A stretch of 64,000 nt of DNA from Agromyces fucosus. GTDB taxonomy: Bacteria > Actinomycetota > Actinomycetes > Actinomycetales > Microbacteriaceae. Below the pieces are notes generated by a model that saw only the letters and a program-made list of their open reading frames with translations, searched no databases and was not told the DNA's origin. The position numbers and the translations under genes were made by a program. The DNA is taken from positions 620,001-684,000 of the forward strand of contig NZ_SDPO01000001.1 of NCBI RefSeq assembly GCF_004134865.1, read 5' to 3'. Numbering within the stretch: the first letter of the stretch is position 1; each line of letters begins with the position of its first letter. Below are positions 6,345-15,468 of the stretch, piece by piece.

Positions 6345-8912
6345 GTGCCCGGAGAGAACCTCACCCGAATCGAAGCCGAGGAGCGTGCTGCGCTCGTCTC
6401 GGTGCGCGACTACGACGTCGTGCTCGATGTCACCACCGGTCCGGAGGTGTTCCGCAGCCAGACGACCGTGCGGTTCACGGCCACCGCGGGTGCGTCGACG
6501 TTCATCGACGCCATCACGGCGGCCGTGCACTCGGTCACCCTGAACGGCGCCCCACTCGACCCCGCAGAGGTGAGCGACGGCGTTCGCATCCAGCTGCCGA
6601 ACCTCGCCGCCGAGAACGAGCTCGTCGTCGTCGCCGACGGCCGATACATGAACACCGGCGAGGGACTGCACCGCTTCGTCGACCCCGCCGACGGCGAGGT
6701 CTACCTCTACACCCAGTTCGAGGTGCCCGACTCGCGCCGCATGTTCGCCGTGTTCGAGCAGCCCGACCTGAAGGCCGAGTTCAAGTTCACCGTCACCGCG
6801 CCGTCGCACTGGCAGGTCATCTCGAACCAGCCGACGCCCGAGCCCGAGCTGCACCCCTCGGGTCGCCGCGCCGACGACGTCTCCACGGCCACGTGGGCGT
6901 TCGAGCCGACGCCGCGCATGTCGAGCTACATCACCGCGCTCATCGCGGGCCCGTACGACGTCGTGCGGGACGAGCTGACGAGCTCCGACGGGCGGGTCAT
7001 CCCCCTCGGCGTGTTCAGCCGCAAGAGCCTCTCGCAGTACCTCGACGCCGACTACATCTTCGAGAAGACGAAGCAGGGCTTCGAGTACTTCGAGGCGAAG
7101 TTCGACGTGCCCTACCCGTTCGCGAAGTACGACCAGCTCTTCGTGCCCGAGTACAACGCCGGCGCGATGGAGAACGCGGGCGCGGTGACCTTCACCGAGG
7201 TCTACGTGTTCCGCTCGAAGGTCACCGACGCGATCAAGGAGCGCCGGGTCGTCACGATCCTGCACGAGCTCGCGCACATGTGGTTCGGCGACCTCGTCAC
7301 CATGAAGTGGTGGAACGACCTGTGGCTGAACGAGTCGTTCGCCGAGTGGGCGTCGACGATCGCCACCGCCGAGGCCACCGAGTGGCACCACGCGTGGACG
7401 ACCTTCAACTCGATGGAGAAGAGCTGGGCCTACCGCCAGGACCAGCTGCCGTCGACGCACCCGATCGTCGCCGAGATCCGCGACCTCGAAGACGTGCTCG
7501 TCAACTTCGACGGCATCACCTACGCCAAGGGCGGTTCGGTGCTGAAGCAGCTGGCAGCCTGGGTCGGCATCGAGGCGTTCTTCACGGGCGTCTCGGCGTA
7601 CTTCAAGAAGCACGCGTGGGGCAACACGACCCTCGCCGACCTGCTCGGCGAGCTCGAGGTCGCGAGCGGCCGCGACCTGTCGGCCTGGTCGAAGCTCTGG
7701 CTCGAGACCGCGGGCGTCAACACCCTGCGCCCCGAGATCGCGACGGATGACGCGGGCACGATCACTGCCTTCACCGTGCTGCAGTCGGCGCACCCCGACT
7801 ACCCGACGATCCGGCCGCACCGCGCCGCGATCGGCTTCTACAACCTCGTCGACGGCGCGCTCGTGCGCGAGCACCGCGTCGAGCTCGACATCGACGGCGA
7901 GCGCACGGATGTCGCTGAACTCGTCGGTCTCGCACGCCCCGACCTCGTGCTCCTCAACGACGACGACCTCGCCTACGCGAAGATCCGTCTCGACGAGGCG
8001 TCGCAGCAGGTCGCGCTCGGGAACCTGTCGAAGATCGAGGACCCGCTCGCCCGCGCCCTCGTCTGGAGCTCCATCTGGGACGCCGTGCGCGACGCCGAGA
8101 CGAGCGCGAGCGACTACCTCGACCTCGTGCTCGGCAACATCGCGAGCGAGACCGAGTCGACGACGCTGCGCATCATCCTCGCGAACGCGCAGCTCGCCGC
8201 GAGCTCGTACGTCACCCCCGAACACCGGAGCGACGCACGCCGCACCCTCGCCGACGGGTTCTGGCAGCTCGCGCGCGAGGCCGCGGCCGGCAGCGACGCC
8301 CAGTTCCAGTTCGTGAAGGCCTTCGCATCGATCGCCGAGGCCGGCTCGCACGTCGACGACCTCGCCGGCCTGTTCGACGGGTCGATCACGCTCGACGGCC
8401 TCGACGTCGACACCGACCTCGGCTGGGAGCTGCTCATCGCACTCGTCGCCGCGGGCCGCGCCGGCGACGCCGAGATCGACGCCCGTCTGGAGTCCGACAA
8501 GACCGCCACGGGCCAGGAATCGGCCGCGCACGCACGTGCGGCGACGCCGACCGCCGAGGGCAAGCAGCGCGCCTGGGCGTCGGTCATCGACGTCGACACG
8601 GCGACGAACTCGGTCGTGCGCACGACCGCGACCGGCTTCGTGCGCGCCGACGACCAGTCGCTGCTGACCCCGTTCATCGAACGGTACTTCGGCATGCTCG
8701 ACGGCATCTGGAAGAGCCGCAGCTACGCGATCGCCGAGAAGCTCGTCGACCTGTTGTACCCGGCGCCGCTCGCGAACCGCGCCCTCGTCGACGCCAGTCA
8801 CGCCTGGCTCGCGGCGAACGCCGACGCGGCACCCGCGCTGCGCCGTCTCGTGGTCGAGAACGTCGCCGGCGTCGAGCGCGCACTCGCCGCGCAGGCGCGC
8901 GACGCGCAGTAG
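6345..8912 (+). CDS. pepN: Aminopeptidase N (M1 family), copy 1
   Basis: Cytosolic zinc aminopeptidase that removes N-terminal residues from peptides, 855 residues. GTG 6345 is preferred over ATG 6324 because GAAGGAG lies about seven bases before it and the product begins PGENLTRIEAEER, the usual actinobacterial PepN start. It has GAMEN (in YNAGAMENAG), the HELAH zinc motif at 307-311 and the third ligand Glu330 in WLNESFAEW. The C-terminal ERAP1-like helical domain runs from about residue 500. The gene is followed by a strong hairpin, then an exporter, a two-component system and a second pepN that is clearly homologous along its length. Confidence 0.95.
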   Translation: MPGENLTRIEAEERAALVSVRDYDVVLDVTTGPEVFRSQTTVRFTATAGASTFIDAITAAVHSVTLNGAPLDPAEVSDGVRIQLPNLAAENELVVVADGRYMNTGEGLHRFVDPADGEVYLYTQFEVPDSRRMFAVFEQPDLKAEFKFTVTAPSHWQVISNQPTPEPELHPSGRRADDVSTATWAFEPTPRMSSYITALIAGPYDVVRDELTSSDGRVIPLGVFSRKSLSQYLDADYIFEKTKQGFEYFEAKFDVPYPFAKYDQLFVPEYNAGAMENAGAVTFTEVYVFRSKVTDAIKERRVVTILHELAHMWFGDLVTMKWWNDLWLNESFAEWASTIATAEATEWHHAWTTFNSMEKSWAYRQDQLPSTHPIVAEIRDLEDVLVNFDGITYAKGGSVLKQLAAWVGIEAFFTGVSAYFKKHAWGNTTLADLLGELEVASGRDLSAWSKLWLETAGVNTLRPEIATDDAGTITAFTVLQSAHPDYPTIRPHRAAIGFYNLVDGALVREHRVELDIDGERTDVAELVGLARPDLVLLNDDDLAYAKIRLDEASQQVALGNLSKIEDPLARALVWSSIWDAVRDAETSASDYLDLVLGNIASETESTTLRIILANAQLAASSYVTPEHRSDARRTLADGFWQLAREAAAGSDAQFQFVKAFASIAEAGSHVDDLAGLFDGSITLDGLDVDTDLGWELLIALVAAGRAGDAEIDARLESDKTATGQESAAHARAATPTAEGKQRAWASVIDVDTATNSVVRTTATGFVRADDQSLLTPFIERYFGMLDGIWKSRSYAIAEKLVDLLYPAPLANRALVDASHAWLAANADAAPALRRLVVENVAGVERALAAQARDAQ

Positions 8913-8929
8913 CACCCGGCACGACCACT

Positions 8930-8975
8930 CAGGGCGGGTCGGCATGGTACTTCGGTACCACGCCGGCCCGCCCTG
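8930..8975. terminator. Long hairpin with C(UUCG)G tetraloop
   Basis: Arms 8930-8950 and 8955-8975 pair over 21 positions, with one G-T pair and one A-C mismatch, closed by C-TTCG-G at 8950-8955. It lies 18 bases after the first pepN stop. It lacks a T-tract, as is common for actinobacterial terminators. Confidence 0.8.
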
Positions 8976-9015
8976 AACCATTCTCCAGACGGATGTCCCG
9001 GGCGCACCCGATCCG

Positions 9016-9021
9016 TAGCGT
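9016..9021 (+). promoter_or_regulatory. -10 TAGCGT of leaderless ABC ATPase gene
   Basis: TAGCGT is followed by six bases (TTGAAG plus C shift excluded: T at 9021 ends the box) and ATG 9028; no SD is present. It starts the exporter/two-component unit. Confidence 0.65.
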
Positions 9022-9027
9022 TGAAGC

Positions 9028-9939
9028 ATGATCACGGCAGAAGGGCTCGTCAAGCGCTACGGCGCGAAGACCGCCGTCAACGACATCAGCTTCACTGTCC
9101 GCCCCGGGCAGGTCACCGGGTTCCTCGGACCGAACGGCGCAGGCAAGTCGACCACGATGCGCATGATCGTCGGGCTCGACCGCCCGACCGGCGGCAGCGT
9201 CACGGTCAACGGCAAGCCGTACGCGGCGCACCGCGCGCCGCTGCACGAGGTCGGCGCCCTCCTCGACGCCAAGGCCGTGCACACGGGCCGCACCGCCTAC
9301 AACCACCTGCTCGCGATGGCCGCCACGCACGGCATCGGCGCGAGCCGCGTGCGCGAGGTCATCGAGATGACGGGCCTCGAGTCGGTGGCGCGCAAGCGCG
9401 TCGGCGGATTCTCGCTCGGCATGGGCCAGCGACTCGGCATCGCCGCTGCGATGCTCGGAGACCCGTCGACGCTCATCCTCGACGAGCCCGTCAACGGCCT
9501 CGACCCCGAAGGCGTGCTGTGGGTGCGGCAGTTCGTTCGGCACCTCGCGTCCGAGGGCCGCACGATCTTCCTCTCCTCGCACCTCATGAGCGAGATGGCC
9601 CTCACGGCCGACCACCTCATCGTGCTCGGCCGCGGCGAGATCATCGCCGACGCACCGGTCGCCGACATCATCGCCGGTGGCACGCGCCCCCGAGTGCTCG
9701 TGCGTTCGCCGCACGCCTCGCAGCTGGCCGACCTGCTCGCCGCCCCCGATGTCGCGGTGATCCGCTCCGAGGCGGGCGTCCTCGAGGTGACGGGAGTCCC
9801 GGCATCCGGAATCGGCGACCTCGCAGCCCAGAACGGGCTCGCCATCCACGAACTCACCCCGCTCAGCGCGTCGCTCGAAGATGCCTACATGGCCTTGACC
9901 GCCGACGCCGTCGAATACCGCACGGAGGCAGTCCGATGA
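9028..9939 (+). CDS. ABC-2 type exporter, ATP-binding subunit
   Basis: A 303-residue nucleotide-binding subunit of a drug/lantibiotic-type ABC-2 exporter. It has Walker A GPNGAGKST near residue 36, the Q-loop region with LLDAKAVHTGRTAYNHL, the signature FSLGMGQRLGIA, Walker B TLILDEPVNGLDPEG and the SSHLMSEM switch. The C-terminal 90 residues are the regulatory extension common in DrrA/BcrA-like ATPases. The end overlaps the permease start in an ATGA. Energises export of an unknown hydrophobic or peptide substrate at the inner membrane. A role linked to the neighbouring two-component system is inferred from the layout. Confidence 0.92.
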   Translation: MITAEGLVKRYGAKTAVNDISFTVRPGQVTGFLGPNGAGKSTTMRMIVGLDRPTGGSVTVNGKPYAAHRAPLHEVGALLDAKAVHTGRTAYNHLLAMAATHGIGASRVREVIEMTGLESVARKRVGGFSLGMGQRLGIAAAMLGDPSTLILDEPVNGLDPEGVLWVRQFVRHLASEGRTIFLSSHLMSEMALTADHLIVLGRGEIIADAPVADIIAGGTRPRVLVRSPHASQLADLLAAPDVAVIRSEAGVLEVTGVPASGIGDLAAQNGLAIHELTPLSASLEDAYMALTADAVEYRTEAVR

Positions 9940-10790
9940 CCACGACCACCCCGCAGTTGGCGCACCCCTCGCAGCGCGCGCACTCCACCTCGCTCTCCTT
10001 CGGCGGCGTGCTCCGTTCCGAATGGATCAAGCTCCGGAGCCTCCGCTCGACCACCTGGTCGTACCTGATCGTCATCGCGATCTCGCTCGGCATGGCGCTC
10101 ATCATGTCGCTCAGCATGGCGAGCGACATGAACGGCGGTGCGGATGCCTCGGGCATGCCCGCCGACGGTCAGGTCTCGCTCATCGTGCAGTCGTCGGTGT
10201 TCGGCGTCTTCTTCGGTCAGCTCGTCGCCGGCGTGCTGGGCGTGCTCATCATCAGCGGCGAGTACACGACGGGCATGATCCGGTCGACGCTCACCGCGGT
10301 GCCGAAGCGCCTGCCGGCACTCGCGGCCAAGGCGATCGTGCTGTTCGTCACCACCTTCCTCGTGGGCCTCGTCGCCAACCTCGGCGCCTTCGTCGTCTCG
10401 TCGGTGGTCTTCGCCGGCGTCGACGTCTCGGCGAGCCTGGTCGAGCCGGCGGTGTTCCTGCCGATCCTCGGCGGTGCGCTCTACCTCGCGCTGGTCTCGG
10501 TCTTCGCCCTCGGCGTGGGCACGATGCTGCGATCGAGCGCCGGTGGCATCGCCGCCGTGCTCGGCGTCATGCTGCTCCTGCCGACGGTGCTGCAGATGAT
10601 CCCGGCCGAGTGGGCGCACGACCTCATCCCGTACCTGCTCTCGAGCGCAGGCCTCGGCATCTTCACCTCGGCCACGGCGGAACCCACCGCCGACGCGCTC
10701 GGCGCCTGGCTGAGCCTCCTGGTCGTGCTGGCGTGGGTGGGGGCATCCATCGCCGGCGCCGCGGTGCTCCTCAAGCGACGGGACGCGTAG
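9936..10790 (+). CDS. ABC-2 type exporter, permease subunit
   Basis: A 284-residue membrane subunit. After a polar N-terminus (about 1-38, ending SEWIKLRSLRSTTWSY) there are about six hydrophobic segments near 39-60, 85-112, 135-165, 170-200, 205-222 and 250-278. The ISGEYTTGMIRSTL motif is typical of ABC-2 permeases. It overlaps the ATPase gene by four bases. Its amber stop TAG is also the start of the TAGAGT box of the histidine-kinase gene. It forms the pore of the exporter. Confidence 0.92.
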   Translation: MTTTTPQLAHPSQRAHSTSLSFGGVLRSEWIKLRSLRSTTWSYLIVIAISLGMALIMSLSMASDMNGGADASGMPADGQVSLIVQSSVFGVFFGQLVAGVLGVLIISGEYTTGMIRSTLTAVPKRLPALAAKAIVLFVTTFLVGLVANLGAFVVSSVVFAGVDVSASLVEPAVFLPILGGALYLALVSVFALGVGTMLRSSAGGIAAVLGVMLLLPTVLQMIPAEWAHDLIPYLLSSAGLGIFTSATAEPTADALGAWLSLLVVLAWVGASIAGAAVLLKRRDA

Positions 10791-10793
10791 AGT
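10788..10793 (+). promoter_or_regulatory. -10 TAGAGT of leaderless histidine-kinase gene
   Basis: The permease stop TAG (10788-10790) forms the first half of TAGAGT. Seven bases follow before ATG 10801, and no SD is present. Confidence 0.6.
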
Positions 10794-10800
10794 CCAGTCC

Positions 10801-12138
10801 ATGACGGAAGCACCCATCTCCCCCGGCTACCCGGCTTCGGTAGTCGGGGGAGAACTTCGTCTGCCGAAGCCGCCGGGCGTGATCCGGCAGTTCTGGGCGC
10901 GGCATCCGTGGCTCACCGACTCGCTGATCACGGCGCTGTACTTCGTGCCGACCTTCGCGGGGACGATCGCACTCCTGTTCGGCTCTGATCCGCCTCCCGC
11001 ATGGATCGCCGTCGCCCAACTGGTCGCCATTGCCGTGGCCGCCGCCGCGATCCTGCTCCTGCGCCGCAGGGAGCCCTGGCTGCTCGTCGCCATCGCCTGG
11101 CTCGTCTGCCTCGTCGTGTACCCGTTCGGGTCCACCGATGTGTTCCCGTTGCTGCTCGCCCTCTACGCCCTCGCGGTGTACGGCTCGACGCGCGCGGCCT
11201 GGATCGGGTTCGCCGGATCGGTCGTCGTGACGACGGCCTCCTCGTACATCGCCGTCTGGGCGCATGCCGGCGGCACGGTGGCGCCGTTCGGCGCCGACGC
11301 ACCGGCATCCGCTTCGCAGTTCACCGTGCTGCTGCTGATCGCCACCCTCATCGGAGTGACCGTCGGCAACCAACGCCGGTACCTGAACGCCCTCATCTCC
11401 CGCGCCCACGACCTCGCGCGTGAACGCGACCAGCAGGCGCAGCTCGCCACCGCCGTCGAGCGCTCGCGCATCGCCCGCGAGATGCACGACATCGTCTCGC
11501 ACAGCCTCACCGTCATGGTGACGCTCGCCGACGGGTCGGCGGCGACCGCCGCGCGTGATCCGGAGCGCGCCGCCGATGCCATGCAGCACGTGGCCGACAC
11601 CGGCCGTGCCGCACTCGCCGACATGCGCCGCATGCTCGGGGTGCTCGCCGAGCCCGCCGCGGCCGCTGGCCACCCCGAGGAGCTCGCACCGCAACCGGGC
11701 ACGGCGGCGCTGCCGGTGCTCGTGGAGCGATTCCGCGCCGCCGGGCTGCCGGTGCAGCTGACGACGGTCGGGCCGCCGATCCTCGACTCGAACCTGCAGC
11801 TGACCGTCTACCGCATCGTGCAGGAGGCGCTCACGAACGCGCTGCGGTACGCCGCGACGGCTCACCGCGTCGACGTCACGGTCGAGCACGCCGACGGCGT
11901 CGTGCGGGTCGACGTCATCGATGACGCCGCCGTCGCGTCGACGTCCGAACTCACGAGCGGCGGCAAGGGCCTCGTCGGCATGCGCGAACGCGTCGCCCTC
12001 TACGGCGGCACCCTCGAAGCCGGTCCGGGGCCGCAGCGGGGATGGCGGGTGCACGCCGAACTCCGCGACGAAGAGCGCAGCAGGCCGCAATCCGACGCCC
12101 CCGCCACGAACCCCGATGACCCGGAGGAGGACGCATGA
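10801..12138 (+). CDS. NarL-type sensor histidine kinase
   Basis: A 445-residue membrane kinase of the HisKA_3 family. About five hydrophobic segments lie between residues 40 and 190 with almost no extracytoplasmic domain, so it may sense within the membrane or through the adjacent exporter. The phospho-accepting residue is His229 in REMHDIVSHSL. The N-box is VQEALTNALRYA and the G-box GGKGLVGMRERV. The gene overlaps its response regulator by four bases. Intramembrane-sensing kinases next to an ABC exporter usually respond to antimicrobial peptides or envelope stress; this is inferred here. Confidence 0.93.
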   Translation: MTEAPISPGYPASVVGGELRLPKPPGVIRQFWARHPWLTDSLITALYFVPTFAGTIALLFGSDPPPAWIAVAQLVAIAVAAAAILLLRRREPWLLVAIAWLVCLVVYPFGSTDVFPLLLALYALAVYGSTRAAWIGFAGSVVVTTASSYIAVWAHAGGTVAPFGADAPASASQFTVLLLIATLIGVTVGNQRRYLNALISRAHDLARERDQQAQLATAVERSRIAREMHDIVSHSLTVMVTLADGSAATAARDPERAADAMQHVADTGRAALADMRRMLGVLAEPAAAAGHPEELAPQPGTAALPVLVERFRAAGLPVQLTTVGPPILDSNLQLTVYRIVQEALTNALRYAATAHRVDVTVEHADGVVRVDVIDDAAVASTSELTSGGKGLVGMRERVALYGGTLEAGPGPQRGWRVHAELRDEERSRPQSDAPATNPDDPEEDA

Positions 12139-12818
12139 CCACCGACCGACCGATCCGCGTCGCGATCGCCGACGACCAGTCGCTCGTGCGCATCGGGCTC
12201 CGCATGGTGCTCGAGTCCGAGCCCGACCTCGAGGTCGTCGGCGAGGCCGCCGACGGGCGTGGCGCGATCGCGCTCGTCGAGTCGCTCGAGATCGACGTCA
12301 TGCTGATGGACGTTCGCATGCCGGATCTCGACGGCATCGCCGCGACCGAGTCGATCGTCGCAGGTGGGCGACCGACCCGGATCCTCGTGCTCACGACCTT
12401 CGACCTCGACGAGTACGCGTTCGCCGCCATCCGGGCGGGCGCGAGCGGGTTCCTGCTGAAGGATTCCCGACCCGCCGACCTGGTCGGCGCGATCCGCACC
12501 GTGCATGCCGGAGAGGCCGCGCTCTCCCCGCGGGTCACGCGGCGGATGATCGAGCTGTTCGCAGGCGAGCTGCCCGGCACCGAGGCTCCGATCGAGGCCC
12601 CCGGCCTCGACTCGCTCACGCCCCGCGAACGCGAGATCCTCATCGGCATCGCCGAGGGGCGGAGCAACCCCGAGCTCGCCGAGCAGTTCTTCCTCTCGGA
12701 ATCGACAGTGAAGACCCACGTCGGCCGCGTGCTGCAGAAGCTCGACGCGCGCGACCGCGTGCAGCTCGTGATCTACGCCTACGAGCACGGGCTGCTTCCC
12801 ATGCCCGGCTCATCCTGA
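12135..12818 (+). CDS. NarL/FixJ-type response regulator
   Basis: A 227-residue DNA-binding regulator. The receiver domain (about 7-122) has the acidic pair DD at 13-14, phospho-acceptor Asp59 (LMDVRMPDLDG) and the Lys of LLKD. A LuxR-type HTH (about 155-215) carries LTPREREIL and NPELAEQFFLSESTVKTHVG. Translationally coupled to the kinase through a 4-base overlap. Its likely targets are the exporter and perhaps the flanking pepN genes, but no operator was identified. Confidence 0.95.
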   Translation: MTTDRPIRVAIADDQSLVRIGLRMVLESEPDLEVVGEAADGRGAIALVESLEIDVMLMDVRMPDLDGIAATESIVAGGRPTRILVLTTFDLDEYAFAAIRAGASGFLLKDSRPADLVGAIRTVHAGEAALSPRVTRRMIELFAGELPGTEAPIEAPGLDSLTPREREILIGIAEGRSNPELAEQFFLSESTVKTHVGRVLQKLDARDRVQLVIYAYEHGLLPMPGSS

Positions 12819-12823
12819 GTCAG

Positions 12824-12829
12824 TAGGCT
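12824..12829 (+). promoter_or_regulatory. -10 TAGGCT of second pepN
   Basis: TAGGCT lies 33 bases before ATG 12863, and the leader carries a CGGAGG Shine-Dalgarno. The same TAGGCT hexamer precedes the first pepN. Confidence 0.5.
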
Positions 12830-12862
12830 GACGGGGCAAACGAACCCCACGGAGGCCCCTGC

Positions 12863-15457
12863 ATGCCCGCTGCCGATCTGACCCGAGTCGAAGCCGAACA
12901 GCGCGCGCAGGTCGTGCGCTCGCCGCGCTACGAGATCCGCCTCGACCTGTCGGGGTCCGGAGACACCTTCCGCAGCGAGACGCTCGTCTCGTTCGACGCC
13001 GAGCCGGGTGCATCGACCTTCATCGAGGCGTGCACGACCGAGGTGCACGAGATCTCCCTGAACGGCCGCCCGCTCGACGCAGCCGCGGCCAGTGACGGCA
13101 CGCGCATCCGCCTCGACGGTCTCGCGGCCGCGAACGAGCTGCGCGTCGTCTCGACCGCGGCGTACACGAACACCGGTGAGGGCCTGCACCGCTTCGTCGA
13201 CCCCGTCGATGGGGCGACGTACCTGTACACCGAGTTCGCCGTCGCCGAGGCGAACCGGGTCTTCGCGGTCTTCGACCAGCCCGACCTGAAGGCGTCGTTC
13301 ACGTTCACGATCACGGCTCCGGCCGCATGGACCGTGCTGAGCAATGCTGCGACGCCCGAGCCGGCGCCGGGCAAGCTCGTCACCGGTGCAGCGGCCGCGG
13401 CGACCGTCGCCGTCTCGACCTGGTCGTTCGAGCCCGGTCCCGTCATCTCGAGCTACATCGTCGCGATCATCGCCGGGCCCTACGCCGCATGGCACGGCAG
13501 CGCGCGCAGCGTCGACGGCCGCGACATCCCGCTCGGCGTGCTGACCCGCGCCTCACTCGCGCAGTACGCCGAGCCCGAGGTCATGTTCGAACTCGTGCAG
13601 GCGGGCCTCGCGTTCTACGAGACCGCGTTCGGCGTGCCCTATCCGTACGGCAAGTACGACCAGATCTTCGTGCCCGAGTACAACTGGGGCGCCATGGAGA
13701 ACGTCGGCGCGGTCACCTTCAACGAGTCCTACCTGTTCCGCTCCCGCGTCTCCGACGCGCGGCGCGAGCAGCGGGCCATCGTCGTGCTGCACGAGCTCTC
13801 GCACATGTGGTTCGGCAACTCCGTCACGATGAAGTGGTGGAACGACCTCTGGTTGAACGAGTCGTTCGCGACGTGGGCCTCGACCCTCGCGACCGCTGCC
13901 GTCACCGAGTTCACCGGTGTCTGGGCGACGTTCGCGAGCGATGAGAAGACCCACGCCGCCGAGCAAGACCAATTGCCCTCGACCCACCCGATCGTCGCCG
14001 AGATCGCGAACCTCGCCGACGTCGAGGTCAACTTCGACGCGATCACCTACGACAAGGGCGCCTCGGTGCTGAAGCAGCTCGTCGCGTGGGTCGGACTCGA
14101 CGCGTTCCAGCGCGGCGTCGGCGCGTACCTCACCGCCCACGCGGGCGGCAATGCCACGCTCCGCGACCTGCTCGACGAGCTCGAGACCGCGAGCGGCCGC
14201 GACCTCACGCGCTGGTCGGCGCTGTGGCTCGAGACCGCGGGCGTCAACACGCTGCGGGCCGCGATCGAGGCAGATGAGTCGGGCACGATCACCGCCGCGC
14301 GCATCGAGCAGAGCGCCGCTCCGGGGCATCCGACGCTGCGCCCGCATCGCCTCGCCCTCGGCTGCTACGAGCTCGGCGACGACGGCCTCGCGCGCACGAA
14401 CCGCATCGAGCTCGACATCGACGGCGCCGTCACCGAGGTGCCCGAGCTCGTCGGCCTCCGGCGTCCCGACCTGCTGCTCGTGAACGACGACGACCTCACC
14501 TACGCGAAGGTGCGGCTCGATCCCGACTCGCTCCGCGTCGCGATCGACCACCTCCCCGAGCTGTCCGACCCGGTCTCACGGGCCGTCGTGCTCGGCTCGG
14601 CGTGGGACGCGCTGCGCGACGCCGAAGTGCCGACGATCGACTTCGTGCGACTCGTCATCGGCAGCATCGGGCACGAGACGCAGTCGGCGGCCCGCGGGCT
14701 CGCCCTCGCCCGCCTCGAGCTCGCGATCAGCCGCTACCTCGCCGAAGAGCACCGCACGCAGGTCGCCGCCGAGGCAGGCGACGCCGTCTGGGCGCTCGCC
14801 GAGCTCGCCGCGCCGGGATCCGACACCCAACTGCAGTTCGTCAAGGGATTCACCCGCATCGCGTCGACCGCGGCGCACGCCGACGTGGTCGGGAGCCTCC
14901 TCGACGGCTCGATCAAACTCGCTGGGCTCGACATCGACCTCGACCTGCACTGGGAGCTCGTAGTCGCACGGGCGACGCTCGGCGCGGCGTCCGACGACGA
15001 GATCGACGCGGCCCTCGCGCGAGACGACACCGCCAAGGGGCGCCTCCTCGCCGAGACCGCCAGGGCCGCCCGACCCGACCAGGCGGTGAAGGATGCCGCG
15101 TGGCGACGCGTCGCGACGGATGCCTCGCTGTCGAACGACCTCGCGCGCGCGATCGCCGACGGCTGGCAGCGCACCGCGCAGCCCGAGCTGCTCGCGACGA
15201 CCGCGACCGAGTACGTCGCGATGCTGCAGGGCGTCTGGGCGAGCCGGAGCTTCACGATGGCCTCCCTCGTCGTGAAGCGCCTGTACCCGGCGCCGCTCGT
15301 CTCGCCGGAACTCGCGGTGATGACCCGTGCCTGGCTCGAGGCGAATCCGACGCCTGCGCCGCTGCACCGGCTCGTCTCCGAGCAGCTCGACGAGCTCGAG
15401 CGGGCACTCGCCGCGCAGGCGCGCGATGCCAGCGAGCTCTCGGGCGGGGCTCAGTAG
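12863..15457 (+). CDS. pepN: Aminopeptidase N (M1 family), copy 2
   Basis: An 864-residue paralogue of the upstream aminopeptidase, colinear with it throughout. Zinc motif HELSH is at 310-314 with Glu333 in WLNESFATW, and GAMEN is present as YNWGAMENVG. The C-terminus ends with the same ERALAAQARDA motif as copy 1, followed by a short tail. The start has a CGGAGG Shine-Dalgarno and leadered promoter. Divergence in the NAG/NWG residue before GAMEN and in the C-terminal domain suggests a different peptide preference. The stop TAG doubles as the start of the mscS promoter hexamer. Confidence 0.95.
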   Translation: MPAADLTRVEAEQRAQVVRSPRYEIRLDLSGSGDTFRSETLVSFDAEPGASTFIEACTTEVHEISLNGRPLDAAAASDGTRIRLDGLAAANELRVVSTAAYTNTGEGLHRFVDPVDGATYLYTEFAVAEANRVFAVFDQPDLKASFTFTITAPAAWTVLSNAATPEPAPGKLVTGAAAAATVAVSTWSFEPGPVISSYIVAIIAGPYAAWHGSARSVDGRDIPLGVLTRASLAQYAEPEVMFELVQAGLAFYETAFGVPYPYGKYDQIFVPEYNWGAMENVGAVTFNESYLFRSRVSDARREQRAIVVLHELSHMWFGNSVTMKWWNDLWLNESFATWASTLATAAVTEFTGVWATFASDEKTHAAEQDQLPSTHPIVAEIANLADVEVNFDAITYDKGASVLKQLVAWVGLDAFQRGVGAYLTAHAGGNATLRDLLDELETASGRDLTRWSALWLETAGVNTLRAAIEADESGTITAARIEQSAAPGHPTLRPHRLALGCYELGDDGLARTNRIELDIDGAVTEVPELVGLRRPDLLLVNDDDLTYAKVRLDPDSLRVAIDHLPELSDPVSRAVVLGSAWDALRDAEVPTIDFVRLVIGSIGHETQSAARGLALARLELAISRYLAEEHRTQVAAEAGDAVWALAELAAPGSDTQLQFVKGFTRIASTAAHADVVGSLLDGSIKLAGLDIDLDLHWELVVARATLGAASDDEIDAALARDDTAKGRLLAETARAARPDQAVKDAAWRRVATDASLSNDLARAIADGWQRTAQPELLATTATEYVAMLQGVWASRSFTMASLVVKRLYPAPLVSPELAVMTRAWLEANPTPAPLHRLVSEQLDELERALAAQARDASELSGGAQ

Positions 15458-15460
15458 ACT
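15455..15460 (+). promoter_or_regulatory. -10 TAGACT of leaderless mscS
   Basis: The second pepN stop TAG (15455-15457) begins TAGACT. Eight bases separate it from ATG 15469, and no SD is seen. Confidence 0.55.
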
Positions 15461-15468
15461 TTCACACC

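Noticed and set aside
4701-9053. A 1450-codon minus-strand open frame
   Set aside because: It is antisense to the SDR and pepN genes, both with intact motifs and promoters. The composition (Arg/Val/Glu/Gly) is typical of an antisense shadow.
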